NCBI GenBank assembly: GCA_963746155.1
Contig: CAVVAB010000001.1
Location: 248,001-312,000, forward strand
Reading direction: 5' to 3'
From: AC-32 sp963746155
GTDB lineage: Bacteria; Actinomycetota; Thermoleophilia; Gaiellales; Gaiellaceae
DNA: 64,000 bases
Under the pieces are notes generated by a model. It was not told the origin of the DNA. It saw only the letters and a program-made list of their open reading frames with translations, and searched no databases. A program made the translations under genes and the position numbers. Positions within the stretch are counted from its first letter, which is position 1. The number at the start of each line of letters is the position of its first letter. Positions 20,109 to 29,212 of this stretch are shown here, piece after piece.

Positions 20109-21260
20109 GTGGACTTCGAGACCCGCGCGATCCACGAGGGGCAGGAGCCGGATCCGGCCACCGGCGCGATCACCGTCCCGATCTACCAGACGTCCACCTT
20201 TGCGCAGGAGGCCGTCGGCGAGACCAAGGGCTACGACTACGCCCGCGTCTCGAACCCGACGCGAACCGCGCTCCAGCTGTGCCTCGCCTCCCTCGAAGGC
20301 GCGGAGCACGGCGTCGCCTTCGCCTCGGGCCTGGCCGCCGTCACGACGATCATGCACATGCTCAGCCCGGGCGACCGCGTCGTCGCAGTGGCCGACGTCT
20401 ACGGCGGCGTCTACCGGATGTTCTCGCAGGTCTACGGGCCGAAGGGCTACGAGTTCGAGTGGGTCCCCGCCGACGACCTGAACGCGAATGTCGCCGAGCA
20501 CCTTGACGAGCGCACGCGCATCCTCTGGCTCGAGACGCCGACGAACCCGCTGCTGAACATCGTCGACATCCGTGCCGCGGCCGATGCGGCCCACGCGGCC
20601 GGCGCGCTGGTCGTCGTCGACAACACGTTCGCGACGCCGTACCTGCAGCAGCCGCTCTCGCTCGGCGCCGACATCGTCCTCCACTCGACGACCAAGTACC
20701 TCAGCGGCCACTCGGACGTGATCGGCGGCTTCGTGGCGACGAGCGACCCGACGATCGCCGAGCGGCTCCTGTTCCTGCAGAAGTCGCTGGGCGCGGTGCC
20801 CGGCCCCTTCGACTGCTGGCTCGTGCTGCGCGGCCTGAAGACGCTCGCCGTCCGGATGCGCCAGCACTGCGAGAACGCTGCGGCCGTCGCCGCCGCCCTC
20901 GAGCGGCACGCGCTGGTCGAGCGCGTCCTCTATCCGGGCCTGCCGTCGCATCCGGGCCACACGATCGCGGCCCACCAGATGCGCGACTTCGGCGGGATGG
21001 TCTCGTTCCTCGCCGAGTCCGAGGAGGAGGCGGTCGCGCTCTGCGCCCGGACGAAGATCTTCCAGCTCGCCGAGAGCCTCGGCGGCGTCGAGAGCCTGAT
21101 CGAGCACCCGGCGCGCATGACGCACGCGTCGACCGCGGACGCGCCTTTCGCCTCGCCGAGGAACCTCGTGCGCCTCTCGGTCGGGATCGAGTCGGCCGAG
21201 GACCTGATCGAGGACCTCGAGGCCGCTCTCGTGCGCTCCGCCGCAGCCGCCGGCGCGTGA
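20109..21260 (+). CDS. cystathionine gamma-synthase/lyase (Cys/Met metabolism PLP enzyme)
   Basis: A 383-residue PLP enzyme of the MetB/CGL family. Motifs are FETRAIHEGQEPDPATGAI, YDYARVSNPTR, ASGLAAVTTI, and the PLP lysine in HSTTKYLSGHSDVIGG. It also has the C-terminal SLGGVESLIEHPARMTHAS motif with the substrate-binding arginine. Synthase (O-acyl-homoserine plus Cys) and lyase (cystathionine to Cys) cannot be separated from sequence alone. The nearby cystathionine beta-synthase favours a lyase role in reverse transsulfuration. It overlaps the following methyltransferase start by four bases. Confidence 0.9.
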   Translation: MDFETRAIHEGQEPDPATGAITVPIYQTSTFAQEAVGETKGYDYARVSNPTRTALQLCLASLEGAEHGVAFASGLAAVTTIMHMLSPGDRVVAVADVYGGVYRMFSQVYGPKGYEFEWVPADDLNANVAEHLDERTRILWLETPTNPLLNIVDIRAAADAAHAAGALVVVDNTFATPYLQQPLSLGADIVLHSTTKYLSGHSDVIGGFVATSDPTIAERLLFLQKSLGAVPGPFDCWLVLRGLKTLAVRMRQHCENAAAVAAALERHALVERVLYPGLPSHPGHTIAAHQMRDFGGMVSFLAESEEEAVALCARTKIFQLAESLGGVESLIEHPARMTHASTADAPFASPRNLVRLSVGIESAEDLIEDLEAALVRSAAAAGA

Positions 21261-21994
21261 CTGATCTCTCGGACGCCTACGGGCGGCTGATCCTCGACTA
21301 CTACGAGAACGAGCCGGGCGCGGGCGCCGAGATCATCGAGCGCGACGACGGGTTCATCATGGCCAACGGCGCAGGCGCGGCCTATTACTTCGCGCCGTTT
21401 CGTCGCTGGCCGAAAACGCAGCGGCAGGCGATGCGCCACGTGCGCGGGCGTGTGCTCGACGTCGGCAGCGGCGCGGGCCGGGTGGCGCTCCATCTCCAGG
21501 AGCGCGGGCACGAGGTGGTCGGGATCGACACGTCGCCACTCGCGATCCGGGTGGCGCGCGCGCGCGGCGCGAAGGACGTGCGCGAGCTCTCCGTCACGCA
21601 GGTCGGGCCGGAGCTCGGCCGCTTCGACACGATCGTGATGTTCGGCAACAACTTCGGCCTGATGGGAGGCAGGCGGCGGGCGCCGTGGCTCCTCCGGCGC
21701 TTCAAGTCGATCGCGAACGAGGGCGCGCGGATCGTCGCCGAGAGCGTCAACCCGTACACGACCGACGACGCCGGCCACCTCGCCTACCACGAGCGCAACC
21801 GGCGGCGCGGACGGATGCCCGGCCAGCTCAGGATCCGCGTCGTCTACGGCCATCACCGCTCGCGCTGGTTCGACTACCTGCTCGCCTCGCCCGAGGAGAT
21901 GGCCGAGCTCGCGGAGGGGACGGGCTGGGAGCTCCGCCGCGTGATCGACGAGGGCGAGCACGTCTACGTCGGCATCTTCGAGCGGGTCGGCTAG
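21257..21994 (+). CDS. class I SAM-dependent methyltransferase
   Basis: A 245-residue methyltransferase. Motif I is VLDVGSGAGRVALHLQERG and motif II is VVGIDTSPLAI. The TIVMFGNNFGLMGG segment corresponds to motif IV. The N-terminal cap (LILDYYENEPGAGAEIIERDDGF) and FDYLLASPEEM near the end suggest a small-molecule substrate. It starts at GTG 21257, overlapping the PLP enzyme stop, and two bases separate its stop from the metallo-hydrolase start. A role in methionine-derived metabolism is possible from context only. Confidence 0.83.
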   Translation: MTDLSDAYGRLILDYYENEPGAGAEIIERDDGFIMANGAGAAYYFAPFRRWPKTQRQAMRHVRGRVLDVGSGAGRVALHLQERGHEVVGIDTSPLAIRVARARGAKDVRELSVTQVGPELGRFDTIVMFGNNFGLMGGRRRAPWLLRRFKSIANEGARIVAESVNPYTTDDAGHLAYHERNRRRGRMPGQLRIRVVYGHHRSRWFDYLLASPEEMAELAEGTGWELRRVIDEGEHVYVGIFERVG

Positions 21995-21996
21995 GC

Positions 21997-22833
21997 GTGC
22001 CGGAGCTGATCGACCTGCGCCACCTCGGGCTCGAGCGCTCGATCGGCTGCTACCTGCTCGAGACACCGGACGGCCCGGCGCTGCAGGACTGCGGGCCGAC
22101 GACCGGTGTACCGGAGCTGAAGGTGGGGCTGGCCGAGCACGGCCTCGAGCTCACGGACATCCGGCACCTGCTGCTCTCGCACATCCACCTCGACCACGCG
22201 GGCGCGGCCGGCGTCCTCGTGCGCGAGCACCCCGGGCTTCAGGTGCACGTCTCCGAGATCGGCGCTCCTCACCTCGTCGAGCCGGCCCGCCTGGAGGCGA
22301 GCGCGCGCAGGATCTACGGCGACGAGTTCGACACGCTGTGGGGCGAGCTCGCGCCCGTGCCGGAGGAGAACGTGCACGTGGTCGGCGACGAGGTGCTCGG
22401 CCTCGAGTGCTTTCCCACGCCCGGCCACGCGTGGCACCACGTCTCCTACCTCGACCCCGACGGCCTGCTCTACGCGGGTGACGTCGCCGGCGTGCGCATC
22501 CAGCCGAGCAGCTTCGTGCTGCCGCCGACCCCGCCGCCCGAGATCGACCTCGAGGCCTGGGAGCGGAGCCTCGACGAGATCGAGCGGCGCGCGCCGGAGC
22601 GGCTGGCGCTCATCCACTTCGGGGTCGCCGACGGTGTCGGGCCGCACCTGGACGAGCTGCGGCGGCGCCTGCGCGAGTGGGCGGAGCGCGTCCGGGAAGG
22701 AGTCAGCCAGGAGGAGTTCGCGGCCGCGGCGACCGCCCACCTCGGCCCGGACAAGGCCGCGTACGAGCTGGCGATGCCGATCTGGCAGTCGTACGTCGGC
22801 CTGAAGCGCTACTGGGACAAGCGCGCTGGCTAG
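21997..22833 (+). CDS. metallo-beta-lactamase fold hydrolase
   Basis: A 278-residue MBL-fold protein with the dimetal signature HIHLDHAG (near residue 63). Further likely ligands are the His in PTPGHAWHH, the Asp in YAGDVAG and the His in ALIHFG. The C-terminal helical region (VREGVSQEEFAAAATAHLGPD) resembles lactonase or thioesterase-like members, but the substrate is not evident. GTG 21997 is two bases after the methyltransferase stop. The stop TAG is also the start of a TAGGCT -10 element for the next gene. Confidence 0.85.
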   Translation: MPELIDLRHLGLERSIGCYLLETPDGPALQDCGPTTGVPELKVGLAEHGLELTDIRHLLLSHIHLDHAGAAGVLVREHPGLQVHVSEIGAPHLVEPARLEASARRIYGDEFDTLWGELAPVPEENVHVVGDEVLGLECFPTPGHAWHHVSYLDPDGLLYAGDVAGVRIQPSSFVLPPTPPPEIDLEAWERSLDEIERRAPERLALIHFGVADGVGPHLDELRRRLREWAERVREGVSQEEFAAAATAHLGPDKAAYELAMPIWQSYVGLKRYWDKRAG

Positions 22834-22836
22834 GCT
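22831..22836 (+). promoter_or_regulatory. -10 element for a leaderless CTG-start gene (MFS)
   Basis: TAGGCT overlaps the preceding stop codon. Seven bases follow, then CTG 22844, the only reasonable start of the MFS gene. The spacing equals that of purL. Confidence 0.45.
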
Positions 22837-22843
22837 CGGGCCG

Positions 22844-24065
22844 CTGGCGGAGCGCGAGTTCCGCCTTCTGTTCCTCGGCCAGACGAGCTCGTTCCTCGGC
22901 AGCGCCTTCGCGAACGTCGCGCTTGCGTTCGCGATCCTCGACCTGACCGGCTCGAAGGCCGACCTCGGCTTCGTGCTGGCGGCCGGAACCCTGCCGACGA
23001 TCGTCTTCCTGCTCGTCGGCGGGATCTGGGCCGACCGGCTCCCCAGGAACCGCGTGATGGTCGGCTCGAACCTGGTCTCCGGCGCGTGCCAGGCGGCCAT
23101 CGCCGCCCTGCTGTTCGCGGGCGCGGCGGAGGTCTGGGAGATCGCGGTCCTCGCAGCGGTTCGCGGTGGGGCGAGCGCGTTCTTCTTCCCGGCCTCCGCC
23201 GCCATCGTCCCGCAGACCGTTCCCGAGTCGCTCCTCCAGCAGGCGAACGCCGCGCTGCGCCTGAGCCGGAACGCGACGGTGATCGTCGGCGGCGCGCTCG
23301 CCGGCCTCGTCGTCGCGGCGACCAGCCCCGCGACCGGGATCGCCGTCGACGCGGCGACCTTCTTCCTCGCCGCGGTGTTCATCGGCGCGATGCACCTCCC
23401 CGCGAGCCTGCGCATGGAGGCGAGGAGCTTCAGGGCCGACCTGTCCGAGGGCTGGCGGGAGTTCTCGTCCCGCACGTGGCTCTGGGCGATCGTCCTCCAG
23501 TTCAGCGTCGTCGCCGCCGTCGAGTTCGGCGCCGAGGGAGTGCTCGGGCCGGCAGTCGCGAACGAGAGCCTGCACGGCCCGGCCGGCTGGGGCCTCGTGC
23601 TCGCCTCGCGAGGCGGCGGGGCTCGCCGCCGGCGGTCTGCTGATGCTGCGTCTGCGCCCCCGCCGGATGCTCCTCACGGCGACCCTCGGGATGCTCCTCA
23701 CCGTGCCGCTCCTGTTCGGGCTCGCCGTCCCGCTCACGCTCGCGGCCGTCTGCGCGCTCGCGTTCGTAGCGGGCGTGGGCATGGAGACGTTCAGCGTGCT
23801 CTGGGACACCACGATGCAGCAGGAGATCCCGCAGGACCGGCTCTCGCGCGTCTACTCGTACGACGCGTTCGGCTCGTGGGTCTTCATCCCGCTCGGGCTC
23901 GCCGTGGCCGGGCCGATCTCGGAGGCCGTCGGGACCGGCGCAACCCTCGTCGGCGCGGGGCTCCTCAGCCTCGGTGCCACGTTGGCCGTGCTCCTCGTGC
24001 GGGACGTGCGCGAGCTGCGGAGGCGCGACGTGGTGGCGCCGGTCGCGGCCGAGGCCACGGGCTGA
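22844..24065 (+). CDS. MFS transporter (one-base frameshift, CTG start)
   Basis: A 12-helix MFS protein of the enterobactin/macrolide exporter type. It opens LAEREFRLLFLGQTSSFLGSA and has GIWADRLPRNRVM as the loop 2-3 motif. The frame breaks near 23615, in a G-rich run (GGCGGCGGGGCTCG). The second half is GLLMLRLRPRRMLL to AAEATG-stop at 24065. Removing one G restores a continuous protein. The first in-frame ATG/GTG/TTG (22973) lies inside a membrane segment, so CTG 22844 or 22826 must be the start. The substrate is unknown. Confidence 0.8.
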
Positions 24066-24161
24066 AGGGCTTGCCTGAGGACCGGCGGCGTGGCGCTCGG
24101 AGCGCCATCCTCGAAGCGCGGGGCGAGGGGGCGGCCGCCGCCGGCGTCAGGTGCTTGGTAG

Positions 24162-24353
24162 CTAGGGCAGAATCGCGGCGATGTTTCCGAACGCGCCGGC
24201 GATGTTGCCGGAGAGCGTCATCATCGCGCCGATGACGGCGAGGGTGATGAGCGCCAGTACGACTCCGTATTCGGCCATCGTCTGGCCGTCTTCGTTGCGC
24301 AGCTGAGCGAATCTGTCGCCGCGCGGCGCAGTGAAGGAAGTGAGCTTCAGCAT
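24162..24353 (-). CDS. Flp/Fap-type pilin subunit
   Basis: A 63-residue class IVb prepilin. The leader ends EDG, and the cleavage/methylation motif G-QTMAEY is followed by the hydrophobic helix GVVLALITLAVIGAMM, as in Tad pili. ATG 24353 has AAAGGAG upstream at good spacing. The prepilin peptidase and Tad machinery are not in the window, so the pilin is an orphan here. The C-terminus (GNIAGAFGNIAAILP) is short, as expected. Confidence 0.9.
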   Translation of the reverse strand: MLKLTSFTAPRGDRFAQLRNEDGQTMAEYGVVLALITLAVIGAMMTLSGNIAGAFGNIAAILP

Positions 24354-24495
24354 GGGCGACTCCTTTCGTTTGCAGCAGGAGTCAGACCTATCGGCCCCCA
24401 TCCCCATGTTCGAGCGGAAAATCCCTCGACCAGGGTGGCCAAATCGTGTATCCAGCAGCCCCGATGCTCTCGCCCGAAGCCTGGTGAGCCGCCGC
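24354..24495. other. intergenic leader upstream of the Flp pilin
   Basis: About 140 bases that hold the pilin promoter and 5' leader on the minus strand. A GGGGATGGGGG run precedes GATAGGT, a possible -10 about 40 bases before the start. No other gene is evident. Confidence 0.3.
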
Positions 24496-24891
24496 CTAGG
24501 CGCCGAGCTCCTGCGCGACCTCCCAGATGTGCCCGTCGGGGTCGGCGAAGCAGGCCGTGCGCATCCCCCACTCGCGGTCGATCGGGCCGTTGACCAGGCT
24601 CACGCCGCGCGAGGCCAGCTCGGCGCAGGCCGCATCCGCGTCGTCCACCCAGATCGTCAGCTGGAAGCTCGACCCCGCGCCAGGGGCGGCGACCGTTGCA
24701 GGCTCGATCAGCTCGCGGGCCGCGGGCCTCGCCAGCAGGTTCACGATCGTGTTCTCGAACTTGAACGCGGCCGAGCTCTCGTCCTCGAAGATCGCCGTCA
24801 GGCCGAACGCCTGCTCGTAGAACGCCTTCGACCGCGCCGGGTCGTCCACGAACAGCGTGATCGCGCCGACGCTCGCCGGCGAGGCGCTCAT
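24496..24891 (-). CDS. VOC family protein
   Basis: A 131-residue glyoxalase/bleomycin-resistance-like protein. It opens GAITLFVDDPARSKAFYEQAFGL and ends CFADPDGHIWEVAQ, with the metal-ligand Glu in IWEV. The first typical His position is an Ile (AITLFV), so one ligand of the usual set may be missing and metal binding is uncertain. It starts at ATG 24891, overlapping the stop of the GFA protein as ATGA. Confidence 0.82.
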   Translation of the reverse strand: MSASPASVGAITLFVDDPARSKAFYEQAFGLTAIFEDESSAAFKFENTIVNLLARPAARELIEPATVAAPGAGSSFQLTIWVDDADAACAELASRGVSLVNGPIDREWGMRTACFADPDGHIWEVAQELGA

Positions 24892-25295
24892 CGTGCGTGC
24901 TCCTCGAACTGCGGCAGGTCGTCGGTGATCTCGAACCAGGGCGCCTTCGACCCGACGAAGATGTGGTGCGTCGGCCGGATGCTCGGGTCGTCCACGAGCG
25001 AGCCGAGCGCGACGTGCACGTATTCGCCGTCCCGCACCACGGAGTAGAGCAGCGAGCCGCAGACCGCGCAGCGCGTGTCGTTCAGCTCGTCGTCGCCGAC
25101 GATCAGGAGCGAGCCGCTGTCCGCGACCTCGAGCTTGTCGCGCTCGATTCCGGCCATGGCCTTGAAGGCGGACCCGGTCGCGGCGCGGCAGCGCGAGCAG
25201 TGGCAGTTCATCGAGTACCGAAACTCGTCCGGGACCGTGTAGCCCACGGCGCCGCACTCGCACTTCCCGGCGAGCAGGCCGTCACCGTTCTCCAT
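24888..25295 (-). CDS. GFA / CENP-V type zinc protein
   Basis: A 135-residue protein of the glutathione-dependent formaldehyde-activating family. Zinc cysteines are in KCECGAVGYTV, NCHCSRCRAATGSAF and CAVCGSLL. Most family members are small zinc proteins whose reaction is unproven, and formaldehyde-glutathione chemistry is shown for only a few. The start ATG 25295 is preceded by AAAGGAG. It is coupled to the VOC protein downstream, so the two may act on the same small-molecule adduct. Confidence 0.88.
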   Translation of the reverse strand: MENGDGLLAGKCECGAVGYTVPDEFRYSMNCHCSRCRAATGSAFKAMAGIERDKLEVADSGSLLIVGDDELNDTRCAVCGSLLYSVVRDGEYVHVALGSLVDDPSIRPTHHIFVGSKAPWFEITDDLPQFEEHAR

Positions 25296-25349
25296 CTGTG
25301 CTCCTTTCCGAGACGTCTCGCTGCGTAAGACCTTCGCCGACCCGCTAAC

Positions 25350-26384
25350 TCATCGGTGTGCGGCGATCGCCTGCTCGTACGCGCGCTCGTAGTCGACGAC
25401 CATCCGCTCCGGGGCGAAGCGCTCCTCGACGTAGCGGCGGCACTCGAGCGGGTCGATCGCGTCGGCCCGTTCAAGGGCAGCCGCTATCTCGCGGTAGTCG
25501 TCGACGATGATCCCGCCGCGGCCGTCGTCCTCGATCACCTCGGGGACCGCCCCGTGGCGTGTCGCGATCACCGGGGTTCCGCAGGCCATCGACTCGATCA
25601 TGACGAGCCCGAAAGGCTCCTCCCACTCGATCGGGAAGAGCGTCGCGCGCGCGTCCTGGAGGAGCTCGACCTTCGTCCCGTGGTTGACCTCGCCGAGGTA
25701 CTCGATCCGGTCGCTCAGGTGCGGCTCGACGAACTCGGCGAAGTACTCGCGCTCCTTCGTCTCGCGCATCTTCCCGGCGAGCTTGAGCGGCAGCCCGAGC
25801 TCCATCGCGACCGCAACCGCGCGATGCGCGCCCTTCTCGTGGTTCATCCGACCGAGGTAGAGAAGGTAGTCGCCCCGGTGCGGCTTGCACGGGTAGTGCT
25901 CGAGATCGAGTGCGTTCGGGATGTTCGCGACCCAGTTCAGGTCGGGCTCGGGCCGGCGCTGGTTGAGCGAGATCGAGATCAGGCCGACCCCGGGTGACAC
26001 CTTTCCGATCTGCTCGTAGAGCGGCCCCGCGTCGCCGTCGAGCGGCCCGTGGACGGTGTGAACGGCGGGCGGCTTCGAGAGCCCGCCGAGCGCGGCGCCG
26101 AGCAGGCCCGTGTGGTCGTTGACGATGTCGAAGTCCTCCGACCTCGCGTAGCACGAGAGCACGTGCTGCAGGTCCGTGAACGACTGCCCGATCAGCTCGC
26201 TCGGTGCCTCGTCGAAGATCGCGGCGAGCTCGGCCTTCGTCCGGGAGTCGCCCGAGGCGAACAGCGTGACGTCGTGGCCGCGGTCGGTCAGCCCGTCGGC
26301 GAGGAGCCAGACGATCCACTCGATCCCGCCGTAGCCGGTCGGCGGAACGGCGAACCAGGGCGGCGCGAGGACGGCGATGCGCAT
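25350..26384 (-). CDS. GT4-family glycosyltransferase
   Basis: A 344-residue GT-B glycosyltransferase. The N-terminal Rossmann start is RIAVLAPPWFAVPPTGYGGIE. The C-terminal nucleotide-sugar domain has LYLGRMNHEKGAHRAV and the E-x7-E motif region FPIEWEEPFGLVMIESMACGTPV, which is diagnostic for GT4. It is the last gene of a minus-strand operon, ten bases after the debranching-enzyme-like gene. The pairing suggests synthesis and trimming of a short glucan or glucoside, but donor and acceptor are unknown. Confidence 0.88.
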   Translation of the reverse strand: MRIAVLAPPWFAVPPTGYGGIEWIVWLLADGLTDRGHDVTLFASGDSRTKAELAAIFDEAPSELIGQSFTDLQHVLSCYARSEDFDIVNDHTGLLGAALGGLSKPPAVHTVHGPLDGDAGPLYEQIGKVSPGVGLISISLNQRRPEPDLNWVANIPNALDLEHYPCKPHRGDYLLYLGRMNHEKGAHRAVAVAMELGLPLKLAGKMRETKEREYFAEFVEPHLSDRIEYLGEVNHGTKVELLQDARATLFPIEWEEPFGLVMIESMACGTPVIATRHGAVPEVIEDDGRGGIIVDDYREIAAALERADAIDPLECRRYVEERFAPERMVVDYERAYEQAIAAHR

Positions 26385-26394
26385 GGCGCCCAGG

Positions 26395-28464
26395 TTAGAC
26401 CTCGTCGACCGTCACGCGGCCCTGGTCGACGCGCACGTCCCACTGGCGGTCGAACGCGCGGATCCCGGAGAGGCGCAGCGAGCGCCCGGCCCACAACGGC
26501 AGCTCTTCGGGCGCGTGCGTCTCGAGCTCGTGCCGGTGCCGGTCGGGCTCGAGACCGAGGAGCACCTGGAGCAGGAGCACGGGCGTTCCGGCCGCCCAGG
26601 CCTGCGGGCGCGCGGCCGTCGGATAGGCGATCGGAAACGGCGTCTCCGCGCGCGGGAGCCCGGCGAACACCTCGGGGAGCTGGTAGCCGAAGTACGGCGC
26701 CGCGCCGAGCATCCGGCGGACGATCCGCTGCGCCTCGGGCCAGCGCTCGTACCGAGCGAGGCCCTGCGCGAGGAGCGAGTTGTCGTGCGGCCAGACGGTA
26801 CCGTTGTGGTACGAGAGCGGGTTGTAGCCCGCGTCGCCGGTGGACATCGTCCGGACGCCCCAGCCCGACCAGAGCTTCTCGCCCATCAGCGCGTCCACGA
26901 CGACGTCGACCCGCTCGTCCGGGACGATCCCGCTCCAGAGCAGGTGGCCGATGTTGGAGCAGAGCGAGTCGACCTGCCGCTTCTCGCGGTCCAGCGCGAG
27001 CACGTAGTAGCCGCCGCGCTCGTCCGTCCAGAAGCGCTCGTTGAACGCGCGCTTGAGCTCGGCGGCGTCCTGCTCGAGCCGGTCGGCGAGCGGGCGATCG
27101 CGCCAGATCTCGCGCGCGAGCTCGGCCGCGCGGAGCTTCGCGTCGTAGACGTAGCCCTGGACCTCGCACGGCGCAATCGGCGCCTGCGCCAGCGTCCCGT
27201 CGTGAAAGCGCTGGGAGTCGCCCGAGTCCTTCCACGACTGGTTCGCGAGCCCGCGCGGCGACCGGCGCTCGTACTCGACGAACCCGTCGCCGTCGCGGTC
27301 GCCGTACTCGTCGATCCACCGGAGCGCGCGCAGCGCGGGCTCCTTGAGCTCGCGCACCAGCGCCGAGTCGTCGGTCCAGCGCCAGACCTCGGAGAGCAGG
27401 ACGAGGTAGAGCGGGGTCGCGTCGACGGTCCCGTAGTAGGTGCGGAACCAGTTCTGGGCGGCCTTGCCGGCCCGAAGCTCGTGGACGATCTTGCCCGGCT
27501 CCGCGTCGATGTCGGGGTCGTCCTCTCGCGCCTGGAGCTCGGCGAGCACCTCGAGCGCCGCCCGCGCGAGCTCGGGCCCGAACAGCAGCGTCTGCAGACA
27601 GGTGATGAGCGTGTCGCGCCCGAAGACGGTCATGAACCACGGCATCCCCGCGGCCGGCAACCGCCCCACCCGGCCGCCGCCGCGCATCCGGAGCGACGCG
27701 AGGTCCGAGACCGACTGCAGGAAGCTGCGCGAGAGGTCGTCCCAGTCGCTGCGGATCTGCGGGACGCGAAGCTGCCAGGCGGCGAGCGACTCGCGCACGC
27801 GCGTCATCTCCTCGCCGAAGCGCCGCTCGGCCGTGCGTGGCGGGACCGCGTCGCCGTCGATCGAGGCCACGATGTCGAGCCGGAGCTCCCAGGACTCCCG
27901 CGGGGCGAGCTCGAGGTCGTAGGCGACCTTCGACCCGGCTATCCGGCCGCGCTGCGAGAGGATCACCTGCGTCGTCGCAACGCCTTCCCCGTCCCGCTCG
28001 CGGAGCACGAACTGGTTCTCGCCCTCGTCGTAGGCGCCCTCGACCGGCTCCGGGAGCGGCTCGGCGCGGGCCGAGTCGCCGAGCGCGAAGTCGTGCGCCT
28101 TGACCGAGAGGATGTCCGCGAAGTCGGTCGCGAGCTCGATCGCGAGCTCGAACGAGAGCGGCGCCATGCCCTGGTTCTGCACGACGATCACGTCCTGCAT
28201 CCCGTCGCCGACGAACCGGTGTCGTGTGATCGAGATCGTGTCCTGCGGGAGGCCGCCTGCGAGCGGGTTGCGCAGGTAGAAGGCTGCCGAGAAGTACTCG
28301 ACCTTCCCCGAGGAGAGCTGCAGCGGAGGCGCGCCGTTCATCGTCAGCCGCAGCTGCGAGAGGAAGCGCGTGTCGTACGCGAAGAGGCCGTGCGTCTCGC
28401 CGTCGATGTCGCCGCGCTCGTTGCAGATGCAGAAGGTCGAGCCTTCGAGAATCGTGAGCGGCAC
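26395..28464 (-). CDS. glycogen-debranching-like amylo-alpha-1,6-glucosidase family protein
   Basis: A 689-residue two-domain protein. The N-terminal beta domain (about 1-270) begins LEGSTFCICNERGDIDGETHGLFAYDTRFLS, which is typical of GDE N-terminal bis domains. The C-terminal (alpha/alpha)6 barrel contains FGRDTLITCLQ, EYGDRDGDGFVEYERRS and NPLSYHNGTVWPHDNSLLA. The acidic residues in these motifs are the likely catalytic pair. Family members remove alpha-1,6 branches or cleave related glucosides. It starts at GTG 28464, three bases after the SDR stop. Confidence 0.88.
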   Translation of the reverse strand: MPLTILEGSTFCICNERGDIDGETHGLFAYDTRFLSQLRLTMNGAPPLQLSSGKVEYFSAAFYLRNPLAGGLPQDTISITRHRFVGDGMQDVIVVQNQGMAPLSFELAIELATDFADILSVKAHDFALGDSARAEPLPEPVEGAYDEGENQFVLRERDGEGVATTQVILSQRGRIAGSKVAYDLELAPRESWELRLDIVASIDGDAVPPRTAERRFGEEMTRVRESLAAWQLRVPQIRSDWDDLSRSFLQSVSDLASLRMRGGGRVGRLPAAGMPWFMTVFGRDTLITCLQTLLFGPELARAALEVLAELQAREDDPDIDAEPGKIVHELRAGKAAQNWFRTYYGTVDATPLYLVLLSEVWRWTDDSALVRELKEPALRALRWIDEYGDRDGDGFVEYERRSPRGLANQSWKDSGDSQRFHDGTLAQAPIAPCEVQGYVYDAKLRAAELAREIWRDRPLADRLEQDAAELKRAFNERFWTDERGGYYVLALDREKRQVDSLCSNIGHLLWSGIVPDERVDVVVDALMGEKLWSGWGVRTMSTGDAGYNPLSYHNGTVWPHDNSLLAQGLARYERWPEAQRIVRRMLGAAPYFGYQLPEVFAGLPRAETPFPIAYPTAARPQAWAAGTPVLLLQVLLGLEPDRHRHELETHAPEELPLWAGRSLRLSGIRAFDRQWDVRVDQGRVTVDEV

Positions 28465-28467
28465 TGG

Positions 28468-29201
28468 CTACGCGTCCCGGACGATCCGGACCGGGGTGCT
28501 CTGGGCCAGCGCCTTGACGACGAGCTCGTCGATGTTGACGTGCGGCGGCCTCGTGACCGCGAACAGGACGCAGTCGGCCACGTCGGCCGGTGTGACCGGC
28601 TCGACGTTCGCGTACACGGCTGCCGCCTTCTCCTCGTCGCCGCGGAAGCGGACGCGCGAGAAGTTCGACTCGACGAGCCCGGGGTCGACCGTGGTGAGGT
28701 GGATCGGCCGGCCGAGCAGGTCCTCGCGCAGCGCGTAGGTGAACCCACGCACCGCGAACTTGGAGGCGACGTACACGGCCGCGTTCTCGTAGGCCTGGCG
28801 CCCGGCGATCGAGCCGAGGTTGACGATGTGCCCGCCGTCGCGGACGTGCGGGAGGCAGAGGCGCGTCATCCGCAGCAGCCCGCTGACGTTGGTCTCGATC
28901 ACCGTCGCCTCGTCCTCCTCGGTGCTCGCGTCGAACGGGTCGCGCCCGAGGCCGAGGCCCGCGTTGTTGACGAGGATGTCGATCCCGCCCCGAGCTCCCC
29001 GAGAGCCGCCTCGACGAACCGCTCGCAGCTGGCCGGGTCTCTGACGTCGAGCTCGAGCGCGATCTCGGTCTCGAGCCGGTCGGTTCGCCGCGCGCCGCCG
29101 GCCACGCGCGCGCCTTCCACGGCGAGCGCCCGGGCGGTCGCAGCCCCGATGCCGCTCGACGCCCCCGTGACGATCGCGGTCTTTCCCGCCAGCTGCTCCA
29201 C
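28468..29201 (-). CDS. short-chain dehydrogenase/reductase (one-base frameshift)
   Basis: An SDR of about 244 residues. It has a GASSGIGAATARALA cofactor loop, a DILVNNAGLG-type segment recovered only after bridging the frame break near 28990, and the catalytic Ser (NLGSIAGRQ) with Y-x-x-x-K as YVASK. The break is in a G-rich run (CTCGGGGCGGGATCG) and fits one missing base, unlike most breaks in this window. It starts at GTG 29201, eleven bases after the CDF stop. The substrate is unknown. Confidence 0.82.
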
Positions 29202-29212
29202 GGAGGCGGAGC